DNA of 64,000 bases from Pseudokineococcus lusitanus (GTDB lineage: Bacteria; Actinomycetota; Actinomycetes; Actinomycetales; Quadrisphaeraceae), in NCBI RefSeq assembly GCF_003751265.1, contig NZ_RJKN01000001.1:186001-250000 (forward strand), given 5' to 3'. The notes beneath the pieces are model-generated. The model did not search any database. It was not told the origin of the DNA and saw only the letters and a program-made list of their open reading frames with translations. This document shows positions 8,001 through 15,159 of this stretch, in pieces. Position 1 is the first letter of the stretch, and every line of letters starts with the position of its first letter. The position numbers were made by a program, and so were the translations under genes.

Positions 8001-8849
8001 CTACCGCAGAGGTAAGCGGTACTCGATCAGCGCGGCACCGTCGCGCTCGACCTCCCGGGCCCGCTGCCATCCCAGCCGGTCGTAGAAGCCGGCCGCCCCC
8101 GCACGCTCCCGGTCTGACGCCTGCCCCCGCAGCCCCGGCGCCGGGCGGGCCTGCGCGATGGCGTCACGGGTCAGCAAGCACACCTCGGTGGCCCCCTCCT
8201 GCCGGGCCGCCTCGACCGCGGCCTCGAGCAGCTCGCGCCCGACCCCTCGACCGCGCACAGCCGGAACGGTGACCAGGGCGTAGACCACGGCCGACCGGGC
8301 GGGACCGACCGGCTCCCCCTGACCACCGCCGCCGCCTCGAGGACCAGCCGCGGTAGCAGCAGACGGCGCGGCCGGCGGGGCGCCGTGACCGCGTCCGGTC
8401 GGTCGAGGGCGCCGGCGCAGCAGCCGGCGGGCGTAGCGACGGCCACGGGTACGCGCGAACAACATCGCTACCACCGGCCGCCGGAGCAGGGCCGCGACGC
8501 CCGCAGCCCCCAGCCGCCACCGGCCGGTCCGCAGCACCTCCTCGACGTACCGGTCGGCCCGGGTCGCCACGAGGGCGAAGCCCACGACCTGGCCCAGGTC
8601 GTCGACCGCGACGACCCCGCGGCCATGGGGCACCGCCACGAAGGTGCGATGCCACCGCCGCAGGAAGCCGGCACCCAGCTGCGGGAACAGGCCCACCGAC
8701 AGGTACTGGTGGTGCAGCCCGGCGGTCACCTGACAGTCGTCGTCTCTCATCGGCCGCAGCGCCGTCCTGGCCATCTGCCTGGACGAGTCGGCACTGCGGT
8801 AGTCGTCGTGCCCCCGGTGACCCGGGTCGTGCTGAAAGCGCGCGGGCAT
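8001..8849 (-). CDS. GNAT family N-acetyltransferase
   Basis: A 282-residue acetyltransferase-like protein. The N-terminal half has the start of a GNAT fold (LRPMRDDDCQVTAGLHHQYL). A long Arg/Gly/Pro-rich insertion follows at about residues 140-190. The acetyl-CoA loop is VPAVRGRGVGRELLEAAVEAA, and the C-terminal GNAT strand is GFYDRLGWQRAREVERDG. The insertion is unusual and probably an unstructured linker. The start is uncertain: an internal methionine at about residue 26 (MARTALRPM) is possible. Substrate is unknown. It converges with the DUF305 gene and lies upstream, on the same strand, of no clear partner. Confidence 0.75.
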   Translation of the reverse strand: MPARFQHDPGHRGHDDYRSADSSRQMARTALRPMRDDDCQVTAGLHHQYLSVGLFPQLGAGFLRRWHRTFVAVPHGRGVVAVDDLGQVVGFALVATRADRYVEEVLRTGRWRLGAAGVAALLRRPVVAMLFARTRGRRYARRLLRRRPRPTGRGHGAPPAAPSAATAAGPRGGGGGQGEPVGPARSAVVYALVTVPAVRGRGVGRELLEAAVEAARQEGATEVCLLTRDAIAQARPAPGLRGQASDRERAGAAGFYDRLGWQRAREVERDGAALIEYRLPLR

Positions 8850-8926
8850 GCGTCATCGGCCCTCTGGTGACGAACGAGCACTGCCGCGGCCCCGAGGCCG
8901 GCGACGGTGATGACCTCAGAAGGCGG

Positions 8927-9406
8927 TCAGACCCTCCGCAGGCACAGCTGCGCCAAGGACGGGCCCGCCGGCACCCACACCGAGCCACGCACCAGCGGAG
9001 GACCCCGGAGCCCGTGCGCCCGGGTGGCCCACGCCAGCAGCGCCACCCCGACGACCCCGACCACCCACGACCGGTCAGCATCGGCTCGACCGGACCGGCC
9101 CGCCGCGGCAGCCACCTCTGCCCTCTGCCCGGCCAGGTGACCGCTGGGATGAGCACCCGAGTGCTCCCCCGATCCCGAATGCCCTACATGCTCGGACTGG
9201 CCTGGGTATCCCGCAGGAGCATCACCGTGCACGTGAGCGGCAAGACCCCCATGGACCGCAGCTGACCGCGTGTCGGCAGGCCCGTCCGCGCCCGTCTGAT
9301 GGTGGTGAGCCCCTAGGACGGCGACCACCACCACGACCAGCACGGCCGCCAACCACGCCCCCGGCAGCCGTGGGGCGCCCGCGTGCGGGAGACGGGGCAC
9401 GGGCAT
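8927..9406 (-). CDS. Second DUF6153-like His-rich membrane protein
   Basis: A 159-residue protein with an N-terminal membrane span (WLAAVLVVVVVAVLGAHHHQ) followed by a histidine-rich exposed region (HGGLAAHVHGDAP, SEHVGHSGSGEHSGAHPSGH). A second span (SWVVGVVGVALLAWA) and the terminal SLAQLCLRRV complete it. The layout and last residues parallel the protein at 6302-7033, so both are placed in DUF6153. Histidines outside the membrane suggest metal binding. The start at 9406 puts the signal/anchor near the N-terminus; the frame is open upstream to 9496 with no better start. It is separated from the copper block by the GNAT gene and is transcribed on the other strand. Confidence 0.65.
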   Translation of the reverse strand: MPVPRLPHAGAPRLPGAWLAAVLVVVVVAVLGAHHHQTGADGPADTRSAAVHGGLAAHVHGDAPAGYPGQSEHVGHSGSGEHSGAHPSGHLAGQRAEVAAAAGRSGRADADRSWVVGVVGVALLAWATRAHGLRGPPLVRGSVWVPAGPSLAQLCLRRV

Positions 9407-9672
9407 AGCCGCAGGGTAGAGACGCCACCTCACCCTGGTCGGCAGCCCTGACCGACGCCACGACCGAGGCCCCGACCGCCCGCGCGACACGCGCACCAGT
9501 CGACAACTGTCCCAGAAAGGGTGTCCGTTGCTCCACTGCTCCAGAAGCTCGCGTCATGTGGCACAGGCAATCGAACGCCCCTCGACAACCCCGCCACCCG
9601 GTGTGCCAGAAACCATCGAATGACGCCACGGACAGTCGGCTTGGAGGTTTCGACAGGAAGCCGGATGCAGAG
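9407..9672. other. Intergenic region with an inverted repeat
   Basis: No gene is supported here. The notable feature is TGGCACA (9559-9565) facing TGTGCCA (9602-9608). The right half continues TGTGCCAGAAA, close to TGTGCCGGAAA at 1631-1641 beside the resolvase. It may be a relic of a recombination site or an element end. Confidence 0.35.
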
Positions 9673-9703
9673 CAGGGCCGGCGGCTGGTTGCCGTCGGCC
9701 CTG
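9673..9703 (-). terminator. Hairpin terminator after the SDR operon
   Basis: Thirteen-base arms (9673-9685 and 9691-9703) pair with one G-T wobble around a 5-base loop, 17 bases after the stop of the last SDR gene on the minus strand. Confidence 0.6.
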
Positions 9704-9719
9704 TTGTTGGTGGTGTGCG

Positions 9720-10532
9720 TCAGGACGGGCGGGCGGCCTCGGCCTGTCGGGCGGCCTTGACCGGCTCGGGGGTGGTGCGGTTGTCGATCGCGGCCTGCTT
9801 GGTGGCCTCGTCGCCGCCGACGACGTGGTCGTCGCCGGCGATGAGCGCGTCGTAGCCCTGCTGGGCGACGAGGGTCTTGTCGTTCTTCCAGGAGTTGTCG
9901 CCGAACTTGGTGTTGCCCATGCCGGCGTTGGCGTGGAACTCGCTGTTGGTGGCGCCAGGGAGCAGGGCGGTGACGGACACGCCGGTGTCCTTGAGCTCTT
10001 CGCGCAGGGACTCGGCGAAGGAGAACCCGAAGGCTTTGGACGGGCCGTAGACGGTCTCGTAGGGGGTGGGGGTGGTCGCCGAGACCGACGAGACGACCAA
10101 GATCCGCCCGTCACCGCCTGCGACCATGTGCTGCACGACCCGCTTGGCCATGTGGACGGTGCCGGTGACGTTGATCGCGATGAGCTTGAGCTCGTCGTCC
10201 AGGTCGGTGTCGACGAAGGCACCGCCGACGCCGATCCCGACGTTGAGCGCGGCCGCGGCGACGGGGCGGCCGAGGTCGGTCACGAAGGTCCAGAAGCCCT
10301 CGACGCCGTCGTAGGTGCCGGCGTCCCCGCGGAAGGGGTAGGCCTCCACACCCAGGTCCGCCAGGGTCTTGGCGGAGTCGAAGACCCGCTCGCTCTGCCC
10401 GGAGATCGCCACGTCGTAGCCGTGGGTGGCGAACTGCTTGGCCAGCTCCAGGCCGATCCCGGAGGCGCCGCCGGTGACCAGGGCCAGAGGGCGGGCGGCG
10501 GCCGTGCCCGTGGTGGTGGTGGTGTCGCTCAT
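9720..10532 (-). CDS. Short-chain dehydrogenase/reductase
   Basis: A 270-residue classical SDR. The nucleotide-binding motif TGGASGIG is near residue 20, the conserved structural region is LNVGIGVGGAF, the serine strand is ILVVSSVSATTP, and the catalytic Tyr-Lys pair is YGPSK. The NAG-type motif is altered to NVG, which occurs in some SDRs. It is the last gene of a three-gene minus-strand unit with an epimerase and another SDR, 81 bases after the epimerase, with AAGGAG before its ATG. The substrate is unknown; the neighbouring XRE regulator suggests induction by a ligand. Confidence 0.85.
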   Translation of the reverse strand: MSDTTTTTGTAAARPLALVTGGASGIGLELAKQFATHGYDVAISGQSERVFDSAKTLADLGVEAYPFRGDAGTYDGVEGFWTFVTDLGRPVAAAALNVGIGVGGAFVDTDLDDELKLIAINVTGTVHMAKRVVQHMVAGGDGRILVVSSVSATTPTPYETVYGPSKAFGFSFAESLREELKDTGVSVTALLPGATNSEFHANAGMGNTKFGDNSWKNDKTLVAQQGYDALIAGDDHVVGGDEATKQAAIDNRTTPEPVKAARQAEAARPS

Positions 10533-10613
10533 CGGTGCTCCTTGCTCGAGGGGGACGTCGCTGCGCGTGCTCGCGCTCGTGCTGGCGCCGTGGTGGGTGT
10601 GGTGAATGCTGGG

Positions 10614-11555
10614 TCAGACGTGGTCGCGCCAGGAGTGGCGGGGGGTGAAGCCGAGCTCGTCGCGGGCGCGGGCGTTGGACAGCAGCGAGCCGTGCTCGGC
10701 GATGCGGCCGCGGACCTCGGCGCGGGGGTAGCGGGCGGCGATGATGTCGGCGGTCGGGATCGGCATGACGGTGTCGTCGGCCACGATCAGGTAGGCGCGG
10801 AAGCCCCGGGGCTCGTGGCGGACGGCGAGCTCAACGGCCTGGCCGACGTCACGGGCGTCGACGTAAGACCAGATGTCCCACGCGCGGGCGTCGAGGTCGT
10901 CGGCGAACGAGGGGTACTCGGCGTACTCCTGCACGGTCTGGACGTAGGAGATCCGCAGCGCGGTGATCCGCAGGTCGGGGTCGCCGGCGGTGAACTCCTC
11001 GGCGACGTGCTCACCGACGACCTTGGACAGGCCGTAGGCGTTGCGGCCGCGGCGGGGCGCGTCGTCGTCCAGCGGCAGGTAGGGCAGGTCGTCACCGAAG
11101 GGCACGCCCAGGACGGTCTCGCTGGAGGCGATGACGATGTCCTTGATCTTCAGCCGCCGGCAGGCCTCCACGACGTTGTAGAACGCCATCACGTTGTTCC
11201 CGAAGGTCTGGGTGTTGGAGACCAGCCGGGGGTGGGGCACCGCGGCGAGGTGGACCACGACGTCGAAGGCCCGGTCCTGGGTGTCTCCCAAGACGTCCCA
11301 GCCGACCGAGCCGAGGGCGTCGAAGGTCTGCCCGTAGTCGCCCAGGTCGGCGACGATCGAGATGATGTCGTCGCGCTGGGCCGAGGTGCGGTCGATCCCG
11401 ACGACCTCGTGACCGGCGGCCAGCAGCGCGTCGACGGCGTACCCGCCGACCTTGCCGTTGATGCCGGTCACCGCGACCCGCAGCTTCTTGGCGGTCTCCA
11501 TGTGCTCCTGCTGGGTGCTGGTGCTGTCGCTGCTGGTGGCGTCGGGGGCGGTCAC
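10614..11555 (-). CDS. NAD-dependent epimerase/dehydratase
   Basis: A 313-residue extended-SDR protein. The Rossmann motif is VAVTGINGKVGGYAVDAL (about residues 27-44), where GxxGxxG reads GINGKVG. VVVHLAAVPHP marks the fourth strand, ASSETVLG supplies the serine region, and YGLSKVVGE carries the catalytic Tyr and Lys. These proteins act on nucleotide sugars or related carbonyl substrates. GTG 11555 overlaps the stop of the upstream SDR (GTGA), so the two are coupled. The first 20 residues are Ser/Thr-rich, and a downstream ATG (METAKK) could be the real start. Confidence 0.83.
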   Translation of the reverse strand: MTAPDATSSDSTSTQQEHMETAKKLRVAVTGINGKVGGYAVDALLAAGHEVVGIDRTSAQRDDIISIVADLGDYGQTFDALGSVGWDVLGDTQDRAFDVVVHLAAVPHPRLVSNTQTFGNNVMAFYNVVEACRRLKIKDIVIASSETVLGVPFGDDLPYLPLDDDAPRRGRNAYGLSKVVGEHVAEEFTAGDPDLRITALRISYVQTVQEYAEYPSFADDLDARAWDIWSYVDARDVGQAVELAVRHEPRGFRAYLIVADDTVMPIPTADIIAARYPRAEVRGRIAEHGSLLSNARARDELGFTPRHSWRDHV

Positions 11556-12412
11556 GCGGCGTCCCCGGTGGAGGTCTCGTCGGCGCCGCGGCTGAGGTAC
11601 TCACGGGCGGCGATGTCGTCGCGGACCATGTCGAGCTTCTCGCGGATGCCGTCGTAGGCGATGGCGCCCAGCGGCAGCCGCAGCGGCGGGGTGTCCTCGT
11701 GGGCGACGGCCACGATCGCGGCCGCGGCGCGGGCGGGGTCACCGGGCTCGGCGCCGGCGCCCTGACGGAAGGTGCGGCGCTGGGCGCCGGCGGTGGCCGC
11801 GTAGTCGGCGATCTCGTCCTCGGGGGTGACCTCGGCGGCCGAGGACCCGGCCCAGTCGGTCGCGAACGGGCCGGGCTCGACGATGACCACGCGCACGCCC
11901 AGCGGGGCGACCTCCTGCGCGAGGGCCTCCGACAGGCCCTCGACGGCGAACTTCGAGGCGTTGTACCAGCCGACCGCGGGGAACGAGCGCATCCCGCCGA
12001 CCGAGGAGACGTTGACCACGGTGCCGGTGCGGCGGTCCCGCATCCCCGGCAGCACCGCGTTAGTCACCCCGACGAGGCCGAAGACGTTGATCTCCATCAT
12101 CCGGCGGTACTCGGCCTCCTGGCTCTCCTCGACCGCGGCGAAGTACCCGATCCCGGCGTTGTTGAAGAGCACGTCGATCCCGCCGAAGGCCTCCTCGGCG
12201 CGGGCCACGACGGTCGCGACCTGCTCGGCGTCGGTCACGTCCAACGCGAGGGCCAGGACCTGGTCGTCGTCGACGCCGGCGGTTCGAGCCAGGTCGGTCA
12301 GGGCGTCGGTGGAGCGGGCAGTGGCCACGACCCGGTCGCCGCGGCGCAGCGCCTCCAGGGCGACCTCGCGTCCGAAGCCACGCGATGAGCCGGTGATGAA
12401 CCAGGTGTGCAT
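11552..12412 (-). CDS. Short-chain dehydrogenase/reductase, first gene of operon
   Basis: A 286-residue SDR with cofactor motif TGSSRGFGRE at the N-terminus, NNAGIGYFAA in the middle, the serine strand TVVNVSSVGGM and the catalytic pair YNASK. The C-terminal extension (ATAGAQRRTFRQGAGAEPGDP) is typical of SDRs annotated as oxidoreductases in this subfamily. It begins with ATG after GGAGG. It is the first gene of the operon and faces the XRE regulator across a 171-base gap that holds a clear palindrome. Substrate unknown. Confidence 0.87.
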   Translation of the reverse strand: MHTWFITGSSRGFGREVALEALRRGDRVVATARSTDALTDLARTAGVDDDQVLALALDVTDAEQVATVVARAEEAFGGIDVLFNNAGIGYFAAVEESQEAEYRRMMEINVFGLVGVTNAVLPGMRDRRTGTVVNVSSVGGMRSFPAVGWYNASKFAVEGLSEALAQEVAPLGVRVVIVEPGPFATDWAGSSAAEVTPEDEIADYAATAGAQRRTFRQGAGAEPGDPARAAAAIVAVAHEDTPPLRLPLGAIAYDGIREKLDMVRDDIAAREYLSRGADETSTGDAA

Positions 12413-12467
12413 GAGGGCCCTCCAGCCGGTTGAGCAGACGGTGGCGCCGGACAGCTGCCCGACGCGC

Positions 12468-12483
12468 TTGCCTGAACAGGCAA
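12468..12483. promoter_or_regulatory. Palindromic operator between SDR operon and XRE regulator
   Basis: TTGCCTG-AA-CAGGCAA is a perfect 7-bp dyad with a 2-base centre, placed 55 bases from the SDR start and 100 bases from the XRE start. Its position and symmetry fit a binding site for the XRE dimer. Confidence 0.6.
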
Positions 12484-12583
12484 CCGCCCACCACCAGGGC
12501 CGAGGAAGGGTCGCCGCACCCTAGGAGCCGGCGACCCACCCACACCCCTTCTTCCGGGTTGCGGCCGGGGCGAGCATGGGGCG

Positions 12584-13426
12584 GTGGCCACCAACCAGGC
12601 GCTGAGCTCGTTCCTGACCGCCAAGCGCGCCGCCGTCAGCCCCGCCGAGGCCGGCGTGCCCGTCACCGGGCCCCGCCGGGTGCCCGGGCTGCGCCGCGAG
12701 GAGGTCGCCTACCTGTCCGGCGTCAGCGCCGACTGGTACGTCCGCCTCGAGCAGGGCCGCCAGATCACCCCCTCGGAGTCGGTCCTGGCCGCCGTCGCCC
12801 GGACCCTGCGCCTGGACGACGCCGAACGCGACTACCTGTTCAACCTCGCCGGCCACCGCTCCGACGGCCGTCGCCGTCCGCCCCGCGCGACCGTCCGCCC
12901 CGGCGTCACCCGCATGATCGGCGCCCTGGTCGACCAGGCCGCGTTCGTCCTGGGCCCCCGCATGGAGGTCCTCACCGGCAACGACCTCACCTGGGCACTG
13001 ATCCACGACTTCCCCGCCGAACCCGACGACCGCCAGAACCTGCTCCGCTGGCTGCTGACCGACCCCACCGCCAAGGACCTCTACCTCGACTGGGCCGTCG
13101 TGGTCTCGGAGATGGTCGGCGTGCTCCACCTGGAGTCCAGCGCCCACCCCAAGGACGCCGCCATCGCCGCCCTCGTCGGCGACCTCGCCACCACCAGCGC
13201 CGAGTTCCGCACCTGGTGGGCCGACCCCCGACCCCAGGGCCGCACCTCGGGCACCAAGCGCTTCGCCCACCCCGTCGCCGGCCCGCTGACCATCGACTGG
13301 GAAGCGTTCACCCTGCCCGACGAGCCCACTCAGACACTCTTCATCTACACCGCCGCCGACCCCACCTCGCGCGACGCCATGCGCTTCCTGGCCACCTGGC
13401 AGACCAGCCGTACCACCACGTCCTGA
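12584..13426 (+). CDS. XRE-family regulator with MmyB-like ligand-binding domain
   Basis: A 280-residue transcription factor. An N-terminal helix-turn-helix includes RRVPGLRREEVAYLSGVSADWYVRLEQGR in segments (about residues 29-57), followed by a C-terminal domain with LFNLAGH, WWADPRPQGRTSGTKRFAHP in its segments and LTIDWEAFTLPD. This is the MLTR_LBD/MmyB-like class, which commonly regulates a divergent oxidoreductase gene in actinomycetes. GTG 12584 begins VATNQALSSFL. It likely represses the SDR operon through the palindrome at 12468-12483; the ligand is unknown. Confidence 0.88.
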   Translation: MATNQALSSFLTAKRAAVSPAEAGVPVTGPRRVPGLRREEVAYLSGVSADWYVRLEQGRQITPSESVLAAVARTLRLDDAERDYLFNLAGHRSDGRRRPPRATVRPGVTRMIGALVDQAAFVLGPRMEVLTGNDLTWALIHDFPAEPDDRQNLLRWLLTDPTAKDLYLDWAVVVSEMVGVLHLESSAHPKDAAIAALVGDLATTSAEFRTWWADPRPQGRTSGTKRFAHPVAGPLTIDWEAFTLPDEPTQTLFIYTAADPTSRDAMRFLATWQTSRTTTS

Positions 13427-13499
13427 CCGCGGCCGGCGCTCAGCGCAGCAGCTCGGCCCCGCGACGTAGAACGTCGATACGGCTCGCTCGGCCGGCACC

Positions 13500-13884
13500 T
13501 GCTCGCCGCGCTGTCTGCACCATGGGCCCGGTACGCCTCGCGGCCTCCGTTCCGGGCCACCTCCCTCGAGACCGTGCAGGCAGGCCGGCCGAGAGCGGCT
13601 GCGATGCGCCGCAAGCTCAAGCCGGCGGCCAGGCCACGGGAGATCTCTTCCCGCTCGACCAGCGACAGGTGCCTCGACGAGCGGCCAGCGGGATGGACCC
13701 GAACCCCGCCGGTAGCGCCGAAGTACCGGCTGACGCGGTACGTCGGCTCCCCGATGTCCCGAGCGATCGAGCGGACCGACTGGCCGGTCCTCCAGGCCGT
13801 CCAAGCCTGGTCCTGCTGGGCGGGCGTGAGCGCGGGGCTCGGCACGGGCACCTCCACGGGTCGTGGCCATCGTGGGTGGTGCAT
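13500..13884 (-). pseudogene. IS30-family transposase, N-terminal remnant
   Basis: Only the N-terminal DNA-binding part of an IS30-type transposase is present: HLSLVEREEISRGLAAGLSL, RRIAAALGRPACTVSREV and ARNGGREAYRAHGAD, preceded by another helix-turn-helix (RSIARDIGEPTYRVSRYFGA). After about residue 125 the match ends, and the open frame continues to 13345 only as sequence antisense to the XRE gene. The DDE catalytic core is missing. The remnant lies between the XRE gene and the second metal cassette, so it marks a rearrangement junction. Confidence 0.7.
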
Positions 13885-13977
13885 CGACCGGTTGAGGCCG
13901 CCATCGATTTTGCTCTGAGGCAGCCGTGTTGTGCCCTTTCCACAACCACACGCCGCTGGCGAGACCGAGAGAACCCA

Positions 13978-14676
13978 TCAGTCGGCCGCGAGGGCCTGGT
14001 CGACGAGCTCGCGGAAGTGGTCGGGTGAGGTCGGTTCGATCCGCTGCCCGTCGAGGAAGAAGGTCGGGGTGCCCTGGACGCCGAGGGCCTGGCCGTCCAT
14101 GAGGTCCTGCCCGACCCGCTGGAGGGTGGCCGGGTCGGCCACGGCGGCGTCGTAGGTGGGCAGGTCCAGGCCGAGGTCGGCCGCGAACCCGCGGAAGACG
14201 TCTGCCTGGGAGGCCTCCCGGTGGCTCCACCGCTCCTGCGTCTCGTACATCCGCCGGTACATGCCCTCGAAGGCGCCCTGGCCGGCGGCGGCCTCGACCA
14301 CGACCGCGGCCGTCTCGGAGCTGGGGTGCCCGGGCAGCGGGAAGTACCGCGCGACCACGGTGAGGCGCCCGTCGTACTCGGCCCGCAGCTCCTCCACCGT
14401 CGGGTAGACCTCGGCGCACGCCTCGCACTCCAGGTCCAGGAACCCCACGAGCACCGGCGCGCCCGGACCGGCGTCGGAGAGGTGGTGGCTGTCCTCGCGC
14501 ACCAGGGGGACGTCGGCCTGCGCGGCCGGCGTCCGCCCGCCACCGCCGGCGACGACGGTGACGACCACCAGCGCGGCGACCGCGGCCAGGAAGCCGCCGG
14601 CGACCACGGTCAGCACCCGCGACAGCGTGCCGGGACGACGGCGACGGCCCGGGGCCGGCCTCGGTGCGGTGCTCAT
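13978..14676 (-). CDS. Membrane-anchored DsbA-like thiol oxidoreductase, copy 2
   Basis: A 232-residue paralogue of the protein at 1830-2534, with the same layout: basic N-terminus, one membrane anchor, CEAC active site in FLDLECEACAEVYP, and the GVQGTPTFFLDG cis-proline loop. Most of the catalytic domain matches residue for residue; differences cluster in the anchor and surface positions, so the two copies are old rather than a fresh duplication. The ATG at 14676 aligns with the start of copy 1. It is divergent from the second ArsR gene across a conserved dyad. An IS30 remnant lies immediately downstream. Confidence 0.85.
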   Translation of the reverse strand: MSTAPRPAPGRRRRPGTLSRVLTVVAGGFLAAVAALVVVTVVAGGGGRTPAAQADVPLVREDSHHLSDAGPGAPVLVGFLDLECEACAEVYPTVEELRAEYDGRLTVVARYFPLPGHPSSETAAVVVEAAAGQGAFEGMYRRMYETQERWSHREASQADVFRGFAADLGLDLPTYDAAVADPATLQRVGQDLMDGQALGVQGTPTFFLDGQRIEPTSPDHFRELVDQALAAD

Positions 14677-14745
14677 GACCGGGTCCTCCAGCGGTCGGGG
14701 CGCGCCCCCGTGGGTCGTCGGCGCGGTCACCGGCAGGGCGACGGC

Positions 14746-14777
14746 TCACCCTAACGCTCCAACGACGGTTAGGGTGA
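14746..14777. promoter_or_regulatory. ArsR-type operator, copy 2
   Basis: TCACCCTAAC (14746-14755) and GTTAGGGTGA (14768-14777) form a perfect 10-bp dyad with a 12-base spacer, ending four bases before the ArsR start. The inner TAAC-N12-GTTA matches the dyad of copy 1. A repressor bound here would block the start of arsR and probably the divergent gene. Confidence 0.7.
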
Positions 14778-14781
14778 TCGG

Positions 14782-15159
14782 GTGGAGCGAGCGGACGACT
14801 GCGACCTGCTGTGCCTCGACCTGCCGCACGCGGAGCAGGTCCGTGCGGCCCTGCCCGCTCCCGAGGCCCTGGACGGCGTCGCCGCGAGAGCCAAGGCGCT
14901 GTCCGACCCGACCCGCCTGCGCGTCGCGACGGCGCTGGCGACCGGCGGGGCGATGTGCGGGTGCGACCTGGCGTGGGTGACCGGTCTGGCGACCAACCTC
15001 GTCTCCCACCACGCCCGGGCGCTGCGGGCCGCCGGCCTGGCCGCCTCCCGCCGCGACGGGAAGCTCGTCATGTACCGCCTCACCCCGACCGGCACCGCGC
15101 TGCTCGAGGCCCTGACCGGCGCCGACGCCGCCTCCGAGCGTGCGGGGACAGTCCGGTGA
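14782..15159 (+). CDS. ArsR/SmtB-family metal sensor, copy 2
   Basis: A 125-residue paralogue of the sensor at 2616-3041. It keeps the N-terminal CDLLCLDLPHAEQVR, the MCGCDL thiol site and the same recognition region (TGLATNLVSHHARALRAAG) but lacks the alanine-rich C-terminal extension of copy 1. GTG 14782 directly follows the operator, so the mRNA leader must be very short. The stop overlaps the transporter's GTG. Identical predicted recognition helices suggest that each sensor can bind both operators. Confidence 0.88.
   Translation: MERADDCDLLCLDLPHAEQVRAALPAPEALDGVAARAKALSDPTRLRVATALATGGAMCGCDLAWVTGLATNLVSHHARALRAAGLAASRRDGKLVMYRLTPTGTALLEALTGADAASERAGTVR

Noticed and set aside
8850-9720. 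A further gene on the minus strand from 9629 to 9222
   Set aside because: The translation is Gly/Arg-rich, overlaps the DUF6153-like gene and has no ribosome site or recognisable domain.
9825-11657. 610-codon plus-strand frame across the SDR operon
   Set aside because: Antisense shadow of two well-supported dehydrogenase genes.
13345-13500. C-terminal continuation of the IS30 transposase
   Set aside because: The frame is open but the sequence is antisense to the end of the XRE gene and lacks any DDE-domain motif.
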